Shown here: positions 12,880 through 25,427 of the stretch, in pieces
How the letters are laid out: every line of letters starts with the position of its first letter
Position numbering within the stretch: position 1 is the stretch's first letter
Source of the DNA: Aphis gossypii
Lineage: Eukaryota; Arthropoda; Insecta; Hemiptera; Aphididae
Length of the DNA stretch: 64,000 nt
Reading direction: 5' to 3'
Assembly (NCBI RefSeq): GCF_020184175.1
Contig: NC_065532.1
Coordinates: 6,882,001 to 6,946,000 of the forward strand
The notes under the pieces: generated by a model
Seen by the model: the letters and a program-made list of their open reading frames with translations, nothing else
What the model was told of the DNA's origin: nothing
Database searches by the model: none
Translations under genes and position numbers: made by a program

Positions 12880-12926
12880 TGGCGCCCGACGTGGGACCCG
12901 AACCCACGATCCCGAGATTAAGAGCC
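12880..12926 (+). other. Extended primer-binding site complementary to tRNA-Lys(CTT)
   Basis: The first 17 bases are TGGCGCCCGACGTGGGA, a textbook LTR-retrotransposon primer-binding site for a tRNA-Lys 3' end including CCA. The complementarity does not stop there. The reverse complement continues through a T-loop (GGGTTCGGGTCCC), variable region and anticodon stem into CTCTTAATCTC, which holds the CTT anticodon. About 47 nt therefore mirror the 3' half of tRNA-Lys, with roughly five differences from the metazoan Lys(CTT) sequence as I recall it. The tRNA 5' half is absent, so this is not a tRNA gene. It is either an over-extended primer-binding site or a retrotransposed tRNA half carrying an encoded CCA. 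Confidence 0.75.
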
Positions 12927-13012
12927 ATACGTACCTAATATTATTTATTATTATAAATACCAATAACTAATATAATATAATATAATTAATGTAGATAATA
13001 TGTAGGGCACGG

Positions 13013-13330
13013 ATTTTAAAGCATAATAAGCAACTAAAAAAGCACAGGATTGTCTTAAAAAAGCAAAAAAAGACGTATATTTATTTTTAAAAAAACAAAA
13101 AAAAAACATGACCAAAATTAACACGAACTTGTTATAAAATTAATAAAAAAAATTGAAAAATTAATTTTAATTAAAAAAGGAATTAATTACCATGTATTTT
13201 TCTAGATTTTCAGAAGTGAAACTGACTCTTTATATTGTCCAACGGAATACTTTTATACATAAAAAATGACTCTCTACATCCACTGAATTGATCGGTGCAG
13301 ACTTCATACAAGAGGTTTCAAACTAAAACA
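13013..13330 (-). mobile_element. Decayed hAT-type DNA transposon end
   Basis: A candidate terminus TAGGGCACGGATTTTAAAGC at 13,013 is followed by A-rich DNA with repeated AAAAAGC words and then, on the minus strand, the C-terminus of a transposase. Only one end is evident. The other half appears lost, and no 8-bp target duplication could be identified. It sits directly after the LTR relic, so one element may have inserted into the other. Confidence 0.5.
13210..13325 (-). pseudogene. hAT transposase dimerisation-domain C-terminus, frameshifted
   Basis: The minus strand reads SCMKSAPINSVDVESHFL. One frame later it reads YKSIPLDNIKSQFHF followed by a stop at 13,210. A hAT C-terminal dimerisation segment typically has an SVDVE-R/S-FS core followed by YK-I-L-D-R and ends in a Phe-rich stretch, and these two pieces fit it in order. 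A frameshift near 13,255 breaks the frame. In active hAT proteins this region mediates dimer formation needed for DNA cutting. The catalytic core is not present here. Confidence 0.6.
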
Positions 13331-14071
13331 CTAAATCTTAAATTTTGAAATGGTCGATATCGATGTTTTAGGCATACTGACTGTATAGGTATACTGTAAA
13401 ATAATTATCAACATATTTAAAATACTGTGAAAATAGGTGATAGCTGTTAATAATTATTGTGTATTTGAATTCACTCTTGTTGGGGTTTGTTATTTTAATA
13501 TTAAATAATAATTCGAAAAGTATCAAGAGCTAATTTTTATGGTGATTATATAGTGTGTATCAATGTATCATGTAAAATATTTATAAATAGGATGATATAG
13601 CAAATATTATAGCGTCTTACAATATAGTCGGACAGATATTTACTTACAACTAAAATATATTTGCTATTGTTTCAGCATAACTATTGACGATGACAGCTTG
13701 AATATAATAATTAATTATTATTAAAATATGTATTTTATTTTTTTTTTTACTAGTATTGAAGTCATACTATATTATATGTAAATACTTCTTATTAGTTATT
13801 ATAGGGTAATATGTTGGTAAATACATACTCATCAAAACGTTATGTTGTTATTTTAATTATTATTTACACAAATTATATGTATTTATGTATTTTATATACG
13901 TATAACTTTCAACGCTAGACATCCCAATATTAATATCAACATAATAGTATACAGCAATAATCTTAGAAGTAATAATAATAATTAAAATAATAATACTACT
14001 TATAATAGTAAAAATGATAACCGTCCTTGGCATTTTTTTTAAATCGCCTCTAGCTGTTAGATTTCCTGCAG
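13331..14071. other. AT-rich noncoding stretch
   Basis: No gene or repeat recognised. It ends in a pyrimidine-rich CCTGCAG that could be a splice acceptor for the short exon candidate that follows. Confidence 0.4.
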
Positions 14072-14094
14072 TAGCGACTCTGCGAAGCGGATGT
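14072..14094 (+). other. Candidate 23-nt microexon
   Basis: The 23 bases lie between an acceptor-like TTAGATTTCCTGCAG and a perfect donor GTGAGT. Both signals are unusually good for this AT-rich stretch. The length is not a multiple of three. No neighbouring exon was found to join it to, so chance occurrence is quite possible. Confidence 0.15.
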
Positions 14095-17000
14095 GTGAGT
14101 AATAGTACCTACACAGAATGTGTCCCGAACATGCCCGACATATTATATTGTTATTTATTTCTATCTAGATTTCGATACAACTTTTAATAATATTTTCAAT
14201 AAATCAAACCGTATGTTTTAAATCATAACCGTAAATCGTATATTATATTATTGTGCGACGTTTATTGTGTATAGAATATTCAATTTTCAAAAACACTCTC
14301 CGCTGTAGCGAAGCGGCAGCGAGACGATGATGAACGCGCCGTTATTATTAATCTTTACCGCGGCGGCGCAGCTTTAATTTGAAACACTTGTTTAACGCGT
14401 TAATGGAAGCGCATTTGTCTCGGGCGCGATGACGTTATATTTTATATATATATAAATATATACGCACACGTTATATAACGTATAAGCATAACACTGCACA
14501 TCACGTGAACGAGTACGAAAAATAATAATTGGTGCGAGAGGCAATATTAATACATTACGACTTTTAACATAATGTTATACAGTGAAGTGTGGTCCGGGCG
14601 TGGGTAGATGACGGATCGAGAGCACATCGGTGCAGAGATAGAGATCGAGAGAAGAGTGAAAGAGACGACGAGTCGGTATTATATTATATTATATACGCGT
14701 ATTATTGATTGATACATTTCCAAATGGACTGTGGTAAAATAATTACGCCGCGGCCGCAGATTAGATTTTTGTTTTTTTTTTTCGTTGAGTCAAATGTTAA
14801 TTAAGATCGGACCGCGAATGCGACCGTAGGCAAAACGTTTACGACTCCCACCTATACATATATTATATAAAAAAAATTAGGTATACTATTCGTCGAATGA
14901 CCGTTTTCTCCGCATCGTCACATATGTTCCCATTGAAAATGGCATTTATATATTATACCTATATAAATATAATATATTAGGTACTATATATTATATAAGT
15001 ATAACATGTAGAGTTAAAAATGGGAAAAACCATTGCCAAGAGACAAATAAATTGCAGGACTTGCGATTTGTTTGATAGATTTAAATATACAAGTATATAT
15101 TATATATATATAAAAACAAATACATTTTGTTAAGTAATCCACTGTCCTGTTTTATGCACTAATAAGAGAATTATCGATGAATGATAAAATTATTCAAAAT
15201 ATCGACGTGTAAAAAAAAATAAATCTCGCACGTCTGGATTTTGAACGCTTTTGCATAACATAAGAGTATACCGATTATTTGAACACATCGCGGATATTAC
15301 TTAGGATAAGACCCAATAATCAGTATAGTAATTATAAAATTTTTTAACAAATTTCGATTTTATCTGCAGATTTTTTATGGTTTTACTCGTCGTTCAAGCT
15401 CCACGTCTTTATAACCGACCTTTATCGTACCAGCTAGTATATAGTATAATGATACGGGTGTGACAATGTATGGAATAATATTATAATATTTATAATCGCG
15501 ACGCCTCGTGAACGCAAAATATTATAGTTGTCGCGCATATTCATAGTTTTTGAATCATATAATACAATACGTATGTATACAATTTATTATAATTTGATTA
15601 AATATTCAAAACGTGCATGTATATCACACACCCGCGCGCGTATATATATTATATATATGTATACACAGAACGATATAATAACAATCGTAGGTACCTACAC
15701 ACGTCTTATATACGCGTATATATATATTATATATATATATAATAATAATATTATAATGTAAACTTACACGGCCATTATTATTGTAAGTATACAATATGTT
15801 TAATACGAAATATGCGGCGGCAACCCGTGTAACTCATTTATTCTACAAACGCCTGAAACATGATTATGCAAATGCGCTCGTCGAGCTCCCGTGCACTCGG
15901 CGGGTTATTAACGATTGTTCTTGTAGTATTATTACACGCGGTGGCGTCCGGAAACCCTTTCGGTACGTACCTATACACACGCACATTGTAATATACGGCC
16001 TATACGCTGTTGATATGTATATATAATATATATATATGTGTAAGTAAGCGCGTTGAATACCAGACTCGCGTATATATGTAGTACACGCTGTGCCCTCGAA
16101 CTATATCATAATATAATATAATAATATACATATATATAAATAGGCGTAAGTGTATAATATACATCTAATGTAAAGCTCTACACATATACACTTCTATCAA
16201 AATATAGGTATATATACGCATTATAATATACGACCTTTCGTCGGCAATCGCTGCAAAGGGTCAGTACCACTCGCGTATCCTATACATGTATATGGCGCAC
16301 TACTTGTAAATAGATGACTATAATATTATAATTACATATATATATAATATGCTTACAATAATATTATGCACATGTAACGCGTATTTAAATGTACAAGTAC
16401 GTTTCTATTGTTTCGGCCGTATATCATACCCCGCGACTGGCTGCAGTTGTTGCGTTTTGTAATTATTCGATGACTTTCCGTCGATTTTCCCCGAGCGGTG
16501 TCAACATCGTCCGCTAACTATATGCATACCTTTATATAGGTTAAACTTATAATGGGCACATAACATATCGCGCTCACCCGCAAATCTGATGCACAAGACA
16601 TGACTTACCGCCCGCTACTATATACTTGTATAATATTTCTAATATTTTATGTACCGTTTTTAGGTAACTTGTACCTAATTTATTCTACTAAGCTGCTGCA
16701 CATTTTATTATAATTTATTTTTATCTCATTTTCTTTTCTCATTAAACGATATTTCACTGCAGAAAATATTATATCTGTACGCGTACCTATGCCAAGCCGC
16801 TGTTAGATCCTTTGGCTGTAATGAGAGAAGTTCGTCCGAAGGCGAAACGGCTGTAACTGCAGTATGTTTTATTCATTAATGTGATATCTTATAAGTTGTT
16901 ATAATATATGACTTTCACAATTATTATTTTTTTATACAAATCTGACAAGTTCAATATATTATTGACAGATGACAATACATTTATAATATATTGATTTTAT

Positions 17001-19918
17001 TGTAGAACCCGATGCTACTGCGTGGCTTATGTAATCGATAAAAATAGTACCTTTTGATTTGAGTATAGTATAACTACTGCAGTCCACGTGACATTGTATG
17101 TATACATTGATCTAAAGATATTATAGGTTATAATATAATATTATATTATATGATAATTTAAAAAATGTCATTGAAATAACATTATCTGATTGATTATAAA
17201 TTATAATGTACCAATATATTACTTTCGAATCGATAAGACACAACCATCGTCTCGACACAATGCTATCCCACCTAAACACAGATCAGTCTGATTGCACTTA
17301 ACAGTGTTAAGTTAACACATAATTAACTGTATAACGTTTATTTTTAATTGATATATATTAATTTTAAAGTTGTATGTTGTATCTGAATTATTAATGTCTG
17401 CAGCTTATTCGTATCTATATATAGATTTAAATAATAAATAAATCACTCGTGAAGTAAAAAATCACGGTCTCTCTTGTTAATCGATACAGATAATTATTTC
17501 GATAAATAAAGTCGCAAATCTTTTAATAACAATTATTTATCGTATTTTTATTTCAAGCTTAATATCGCTGCGCGTATAGAGAATCGTTTTATATAATCTC
17601 GTTGTTATTATATTATTATGGCTATAACACGTAAGTATCGAATACTATTATAACCTATATGCAGATGAACAGAAAACGCTTAAATATAATCGAATCGTTT
17701 ATCAGCTGTGTAGCACGACAGTCAGACCAGCGCAGCAGTGGCCGTGCAGCAACGTGTAGGTTTTTCCTAAACTAAAGGGTGGGAAGTAAAAATTAGTATA
17801 CATAACATATTATAAAACGCGTATGAAATATATAAATATACGCGTGTGTGTGTGTAATATGCATATGGAAGTATATTATATGACGTTATCGTTTAACATA
17901 AATCCTTAGGATTATTTGTGCGGTCCACAGAAAAGTTATATATATTGTATTCTTCGCCGCCGCCGTTGCTGAGTGCGCATAACACAATAATAGTAAGTAT
18001 AATATATACATACGTATAAATACGTATACACACCGGTGCGACGCATATATTGTAATGAGATGGCAAACACAACAAGAGAGAAACTCGAATGCTAATCGGA
18101 CGCGGATAATAATGTGTAATGTTTTAACGTGCCAAAGTGTAATCAGACTATCCCATTTCCAGAGCAAATAAATATCGAACTGGCCGCATGGGTGGCGGCA
18201 TCGCGTGTATTTGTGAATGAAATACATATATATATTATTATATTATATCGTATACGCATTATTTTTTTTTTTATTATTATTATTACTATTATTAATTTCG
18301 TTTCACGTAGGCGTCACGTATATACGGTAATAAGTCATCTATGTCCGGAGGTCCGTAAATTATATGTCGAGTCTGCGACTCGTTGGTATATAAGGAATAG
18401 GCATGGATGCAAAAAACCTATTTATAGACTTTACCTTTGCCGTAGAAAAACGCGAAAAACGTTATAGTACGTCGGTCGGTATGTACACAATTTTATTATT
18501 TTTCCAATTACTTACCTATAAGATAATGTTTTCTGTTTAAATCTTTTTTTTTTCTTTAGAATATTTGAAACTATATTATTATATTTTAAAATATAATATC
18601 TGTGAACGTAATGGATGTCCTTTATTATTATTATTATTATTCATATGTTTCAGCGTCAACGACTTAGGTTAATAGTTTAATACTAAGAAAACTAATTGCA
18701 TTACATTTTGATATGGAATTGTACATTTTGGTTTGTTTAAAGAAGCGGTGATTATTTTGTTGATATTGAGTTCAGATGGACTTAAAGCTTCGTATAAGCT
18801 GTCTAGCAAATCTAGGACCCTTCATGTTTCTATATGGTTCTGGCAATGAATAGCTGAATGAGATGATTGGAAGTTGAAGGTTCACCGCAGGTTGCAAATC
18901 GTTTTTTCTTCTTAATAATAATTGTATTGTAGTATTATAATATTGTAGACATCATTTTCTAATACACTTTTAATTAACTAACTATATTTGTTACTATTAA
19001 TAATATAAAGAGTGCTATTCAACAATATTTAATGAGGAAATTTAGTTTTATTAAAAGTAAACTATATTATTGTACACAATTATAAATTTAATATACATTT
19101 AATTTCAATGCTAGAAAAATTAATTTCATAGAATTTATTATTTTTTAATAATTTATATTATATTATGATTATTCTTATTATTGATGAGTAATCATGCAGG
19201 TATTTAGCTGTTTTGTTGGAAATAAAAAAAGGGTTCGTTTTACATTGTCTTCTGCTTCAAACAGAACACAAATCTTAAGTTTTTCACTATTATTTATAGT
19301 TGTAAGTAAATACCTGTTGGGCTACGTGGCGGATGATAAAGTCTGTAATGCGTGTACATGTATTGAGTATTAACACCCTCTAGGCTTCGTCACGTCACCT
19401 CGTAATGCGTCATAATAGTATGCAGATTCAATTATGAATGTTAGAAGACTTAATGAAATACGTTTATATTTTTTTTAGACATCCGTTAAATGGGTATCGT
19501 GGTGTATTCGCCGATTTTAATAATTTAGTAGGTATATTAAAAATAGTATAGGTAGCGTACGATTAACGAGAGGCTTAAAAACATTTGAAATGGATGACGA
19601 GAAAAAATAACACGACTTAATACATTATTAAAATGTGTTGACGACATTTCCTCTTAACATTATGTACAAACATTAGGTATGTACGAGTTACCCTTTACAT
19701 AAAATTTAATTTATCGGACGTGGCCCATAATACAATCGTTATTATTGTTACAAACCTGCCATTACGCGCGGCAGTGTGTATTATAATATACATTATACAC
19801 ACAACAAATTTATTATCAGGTTCACGCGAATGCGATTGTAATAAATTTCGTGTTTTATTTTGTTTTCGTGCTCTATCTCATTCAATCTCTCTCTCTTTCT
19901 CTCTTCAGCACCGTTTCG
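14095..19918. other. Noncoding stretch with GC-richer islands
   Basis: No gene recognised. GC-richer islands lie at 14,300-14,440, 14,730-14,850, 15,820-15,960, 16,420-16,520 and 18,330-18,390. A palindrome CTTAACA-g-TGTTAAG lies at 17,297-17,311. A small hairpin CGAGTC-tgc-GACTCG lies at 18,368-18,382. TG and TTA microsatellites are scattered, for example at 17,842-17,857. Open frames here are TA-rich and carry no motif. Confidence 0.4.
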
Positions 19919-20045
19919 CTTCCGACCGCAACAGTCCGTTTCTGTATAAAACACGACGCCGCGGTTGTCGGGTCAGATGTCAACGTTTCCGCGTATACAC
20001 ATAATATTATTAATATTATAACGTCTGCTCGCAGGTGCAGTTGCA
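19919..20045 (+). CDS. Candidate exon with strong splice signals, unknown product
   Basis: A 30-base pyrimidine tract (CTCTCTCTTTCTCTCTTCAG) ends in an ideal acceptor at 19,918. After 20,045 the donor reads GTAAGTATAG. Between them 127 nt stay open in one frame, giving peptides such as VSLPTATVRFCIKHDAAVVG and SDVNVSAYTHN. The frame continues without a stop past the donor, to 20,116. No family was recognised. The pyrimidine tract may be only a CT microsatellite, and no partner exon was found. The codon make-up is less AT-rich than the flanks, which favours exon status slightly. Confidence 0.25.
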
Positions 20046-23000
20046 GTAAGTATAGATATTATTATAATACTTGCGAGCCGACGAATAAAAGGGTTAACGC
20101 GTGTGTAATATGTTAACACATTATTCGTCGTGTACGCGCATAGGAAGTGACAACCGCCCCACGTCGACCTTGCAGTCCGTTTTTTATATATCTATACCTA
20201 TAACCGCGTATATACCTACCTAAATACACACATATACTTACACTTGCATTATAATGTAGCCGACCGCCATAAATTATGATAATCTTCTGGAAACCGGAAC
20301 TGACGCTGCGCGTTAAACACATATATATATTGTGTATATATTATATACAAACATATTATAAAAACCGCTGCTACAGGTATACGATGACGGAGTATTATAT
20401 ACATGCATATGCATATTAATATTTTGCATATAATAATTATTATTATGTACAGGCCAGTAGTAGGTACCTACAGATGAATTAGTGAAATTCGAATTATGGT
20501 TGTATTACCTACATACAGCACCGTCCGCTCTGCTTATCCGCGAGTACTGTTGTTGTATCTATATCATTTTGCTAGTTGATACTGGTTTCTATTAAGGCGG
20601 TGTTATATAGGTATCAGTATGTACTACACTACAGATTAAAAATCTCAGTTTTTTACCAAACTGAGGACCGATAAGACGCATGTTTATATCTTTGAAAAAA
20701 AAAACAAATTATAATACGTCGCACGATTTTATGCCTATTGGCTATATTATTAAAAAGTATAGGTTAAAAATAAACATAAATATTAAATATTATCGATAGA
20801 AAGCTTAATACATAATATGACGTGACATTATTATAATATATTTATAGTACATTAAATAATAGGTTCTAATATTATATAGTAAAGAGGTAAATCTTAAATA
20901 CTAGTTAGCTGCAGAGTGCAGATTAACACGACTATATTAATCAAGTCTAAAATGAATACCTAATGGAAAAATAAAAAAAAAGAAAAATCAATAAAAATCA
21001 TAATGAATCGAAAACCATCGAAGATATATAGTTATATGTGTAATGCGAGAGTGATTCGTTCACTCAAAAAATTACTCAACGATGTAGAAAACATTTTAAA
21101 TCATAGTCATAATAATAATGTATTATTTGATGTACATAGTAATATTATGTATTTATGATATAATATACATTTTTTAAAATGTACCTATCGAATATAGAAC
21201 AGTTAGATCGTTCATAATATATAATTTGTTTTTCCGACACCATATATATGACATCTATATTATTATAAGTACCGCGCATTGAATGCATAACTCGTGCTAA
21301 GGTTTTAAACACATCCGTGGATTCGGCATGTCCGCAAATCGATTTCCAAAACAGGTATACACGTACCATACTATCATATAATACATAGGCGCAGCAGTCG
21401 TCGACGTGTAAGAATATTCAATTAATACAATTCTAGTAGCTGTTATATTAAAACATGTTAGTATATGTTATTTACATTAATTTATTACATAATATTATAA
21501 AAAGTATATTATTTATTTTATACTAAAATTATATATTCAATATTAAAAAAAATGTGTATCGATCGATAATCGTAATAAAATTACAATCCCAAGTAGATTT
21601 CACACAGATATCATTTGTAGGTTTATTTTTATTGGTGTCCTCCAATATTATCGTATACCTACTTCATAAATTCAGCACGCGATTTATACGTATTATATGA
21701 ATGTATGTATATAATAATTTCATTATGATATTATATGTTATATTATAGATAATATAATGTACTTACAAAATTCTACTAGAGAAATAGTGGCGTTGACGGC
21801 TCTAGAGACAATATGAGATAGAAACCTCCTTAAATACCATCGTTAAATAATTAAATAGTTAAGTGATGATAGTTAGTCTGATATGTTAGAATTTAATTTA
21901 AAAAATAACATAACAATTAACTTTTCCAGCATCTTAAAGTAATTTCTCAGTTGTAAACTATAAAATCAGTATGGCTTTCCACTTGGACTTACCTATAGTA
22001 TACGGAACCTATTAAGTCGCTATTACTGAAATTAAATGCAATATGTCGCGGTCGTTTTGGTATGGTTAACAGAAATCGTTTCATATGTAGTAGCAACCCT
22101 TTGTACATCAAGTATTTTAGTATATTATATCATAAAATGTTCAAGCGATTAAAATTGTTTTCTCGTCGCGCGTAATAATAATGAATCGGTTGTACCTACG
22201 GTTCATCCGTGGTTCAAGTACCAGGCGTTCAAGTCTCCGGCGTAACAAGTTTGCAGTATTTTGGCCGATGAAAAATGAGTTGTTTTGCCAAGATCATTAG
22301 GTAGACGGTATTTTTCACGGAGTTTCTGCGGTTAAACGGACTTTAAATTTATTCTAATGGAAATAACGAATACGTATATATAATGCATGCATGTATGTAT
22401 GTATGTATGTATGTATATGTATGTGTTGAGAAAAAAAGTTATATAAAAAATATTGTATGACAGTGTTGACATTAACTATCGTGAATAGAGAAAAAAACGT
22501 ATTATTGATGACACGTGGAAAAACGAGTTTTTATACATACATGATACATACGTGTATGCGCGTCTGTGTAATTATATTGTGCATCGCAAAGGATTGCTGC
22601 ACTAGTCTTTAAGATTGATCTTTCGCGTTCTGAACACTGTGTATAAAAATATATTAAATTTTTATACGCGAGTAGGTACATTATATAAAATTAATAACAT
22701 ATTTCTCGTATCGAGAAATGTATGGCAAATCCGAAGCGATAATCCGTCTAGGCATGTATATGTATATAAATATAATAAAATATACGTGGTGAGCATTCGG
22801 TGGTATATACGAGCTCGTCTTAATATACATATTCTGTGTACATAACTCAAGTGGGTACTCAATGTCATCGCCTACTCTCGATATCTTGAAATGTCGATTT
22901 AACAGTTTTATGAAAATTCCAAACCATATTTTACATATAAGTAAATCCGAACGCGTATACATCGTTATTTATACGCATTAAGGGGTGGTATTAAAAAAAT

Positions 23001-24790
23001 TGTATTTGTTTAAACTTTATCGTATAATAAATTCGTTCTAGAATAAGATTATACCTACTATAAATATAATTTATTAAATAAATATTCAATGATATTTTAA
23101 TAATGCAATAACAAGAATAATAAGTTCAAAATATAAGCAATAATATTATATTATAGTCGGGGAGTATACCCACAAAAACAAATTTATGAAAGTATTATTG
23201 TTAATGTGTATACTTATTTCGATTTTATAATCATTGTAAATTATTTCTTTAACAACTGTAATTTTTTAAATTTGGAAAATTTTGCTTATATTTTATGACA
23301 AGAAAAATATGTTTTTGTTTACTTGGTTAATGTAAGATTTTCATTGAACGATGTTAGTGTTATACTTTTGTGGGTTATATAACTTAGTTATTTATTTTTT
23401 CATGTCCATTCTTTGATCGTTAATTATTTGGGTAACTGATTAAAATATCGATTATGATATTAAGATTTAAGATCGATAAAATTTGTAAAAATAATTAATT
23501 CGCTCTTTAAAATATAATTTTATGATAATTTTATTCTTTATTCAACCCAATCACTTTTATCTCTTTTTAAATTTTATTGGCTTTAACTTGAGAAACAAAA
23601 ATTCTAAATCAATAAATGTATTAATTATAATATCACAAATGTCTGAATGTAGATGTCATATTAATCGGTGGTGTTAAAATCTATTCCATGTCTATATATT
23701 CCCCGTGGTTCATCTTTATATCTCACTACATTTTTTTTTTTTAATCTATTAAAGATAATACTAACAATAAGATCAAAATCCAATAGTATGAATATTTCTT
23801 AAAATTAAAGCAAACTGTAGATGAAAAAAAATTACCTACGTTTTAAATATTTAAGATTCGGAGTATCGTTAAATTTATTGGTTTTACGAGGATGCGTGGG
23901 ATATATGTATAATATACATAGATATATATTTTATGCCTGAAGACACATTTTATAGTATAAAAAATGATTTGACGTTTAATTTATAAGCTGATTTTTAGTA
24001 GAAAATTGAACCTATAACTTGTACTTTGGAGGAGGAGCAGTCGAAAGTAGAAAATTACTTAATTTACGATTTTATTGATTTTATATTTTTATACTGTTAT
24101 TCTGTAATAAGAAATAACCATAAATACTTGACATTTTTATCAAATATTTATTCTGGTTTTTTTCCTGTGAAATTTATACCTACATTTATTAAGTAATTTA
24201 AATGAGAACAAAATTATGAATATACCGCCTTCTTTAAGATTGATTTATGGTGGGAGCATAGATTTACAAAGTTATTACACTAATTATTATGAGTATAATA
24301 GAACAAACTTAAAATTAAAAGGCATGTTAATAATATATATATACCTATATAATAGGTTGGAATTTAAATTGTACTTATAAGTTTTAAGAATTCATTTCAA
24401 AATACTATACTGCTGAGATAAAAAATAAATTACTTTAATAGCTTAACGAATTAATTGTAAAATATTTTTTTTTATAAAAGACGCTGACACAACGCTCAGC
24501 TCAGAATTGTTTGAAATATTATAGAAAAGTACTCAAGACTATAAAACATAATATCATATTAACATTGTTCATCTAATGTTATTGATATTATCCTGCAAGT
24601 ACGTTTACTTATTGTCTGTAACGGCCGTAACATAATTATTATATTGCTTATGTGCGACTGTAATATACTTATACACATTAACACGTATGTTATATATAAG
24701 TTGACGGGGATTGCTCCAAAAACGGAATAATAACTACCGGACGCGTATTTGCAGTACCTATAATATATATATATATATATAATGGACACA
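20046..24790. other. AT-rich noncoding stretch
   Basis: No gene recognised. Features of note are a perfect CTCAGTTT/AAACTGAG hairpin at 20,643-20,664 and a tetranucleotide repeat at 22,384-22,425. Open frames around 22,615-22,962 and 24,559-24,982 overlap on both strands, are rich in Tyr/Ile/Arg, and have no motif. Confidence 0.45.
22384..22425. repeat. (ATGT)n microsatellite
   Basis: An ATGC/ATGT tetranucleotide run with about ten units, slightly interrupted at its 3' end. Confidence 0.9.
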
Positions 24791-25264
24791 CATAAAACGG
24801 TCGAACTCGAGAAATACGGTGGTTACACGATGGAATCGAAGATACGCCACTGCTAGCCGCGGCAACAGGTATAATACGTGTGTACTAGCGAACTCGTATA
24901 TTATTATATTCCGCGTACAGTTGTACAGTGTGAGAGATTGTGTTCGGCCGACCGGCGAGTGTAAAAAAACATATTCTTTCACGCTGGAAAACGAGACGTG
25001 CGACAGCGTTTAGCGATTGATGAACCCGCTCGGCGGCGATGAAAAAAATTGAAAACGGCGATAGAACGAGAATAGACTGCGACGACGATCTGAAAAAAGC
25101 AATCGCTCGTGCGTGTGTGTAATAGTTTACGCGATTCAAAGGGTCGTCATCGCGGTCTTAAAACGGTCGTTTAATGGTGACTGATATACGTCGCCGTCGC
25201 CGCTAAAGAGCCCGTCCGTGCGGTTTCTGCGCTGAGGCCCATGTACGTCTAAATCACGACGAAA
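24791..25264. promoter_or_regulatory. CpG-rich patch, possible promoter or 5' UTR
   Basis: Base composition shifts to frequent CG, CGC and GACG words compared with both flanks. It precedes two short ATG frames with good start contexts (25,265 and 25,370). There is no convincing TATA box or initiator, so a regulatory role is only inferred from composition and position. Confidence 0.2.
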
Positions 25265-25339
25265 ATGTCTCAATCTGGATCACACGCCGATGATAATTTA
25301 CGATATATATACGCGCGCGGCACTACCAAAACGGGCTAG
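25265..25339 (+). CDS. Very short ATG frame with a good start context
   Basis: The frame has 24 codons beginning MSQSGSHADDNLRYIY and ending at a TAG. The start context CGAAAATGT has A at -3. Eleven bases around this start recur almost unchanged at the next ATG 105 bases downstream. It could be an upstream open frame in a leader. No function can be assigned. Confidence 0.15.
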   Translation: MSQSGSHADDNLRYIYARGTTKTG

Positions 25340-25369
25340 TCCAGGTCCTTATAGGTCCCGCCGCTCGAA

Positions 25370-25396
25370 ATGTCTCAATTCGATCACGTAAACGAC

Positions 25397-25427
<31 letters not shown>

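Noticed and set aside
12880..12930. A tRNA-Lys gene on the minus strand
   Set aside because: Only the 3' half is present. The D-arm, 5' acceptor strand and A box are missing, and the CCA is encoded, so it is not a functional tRNA gene.
25388..25396. A donor GTAAAC splitting the MSQFDH frame
   Set aside because: The site lacks the G at +5 and has no plausible acceptor that continues a good frame.
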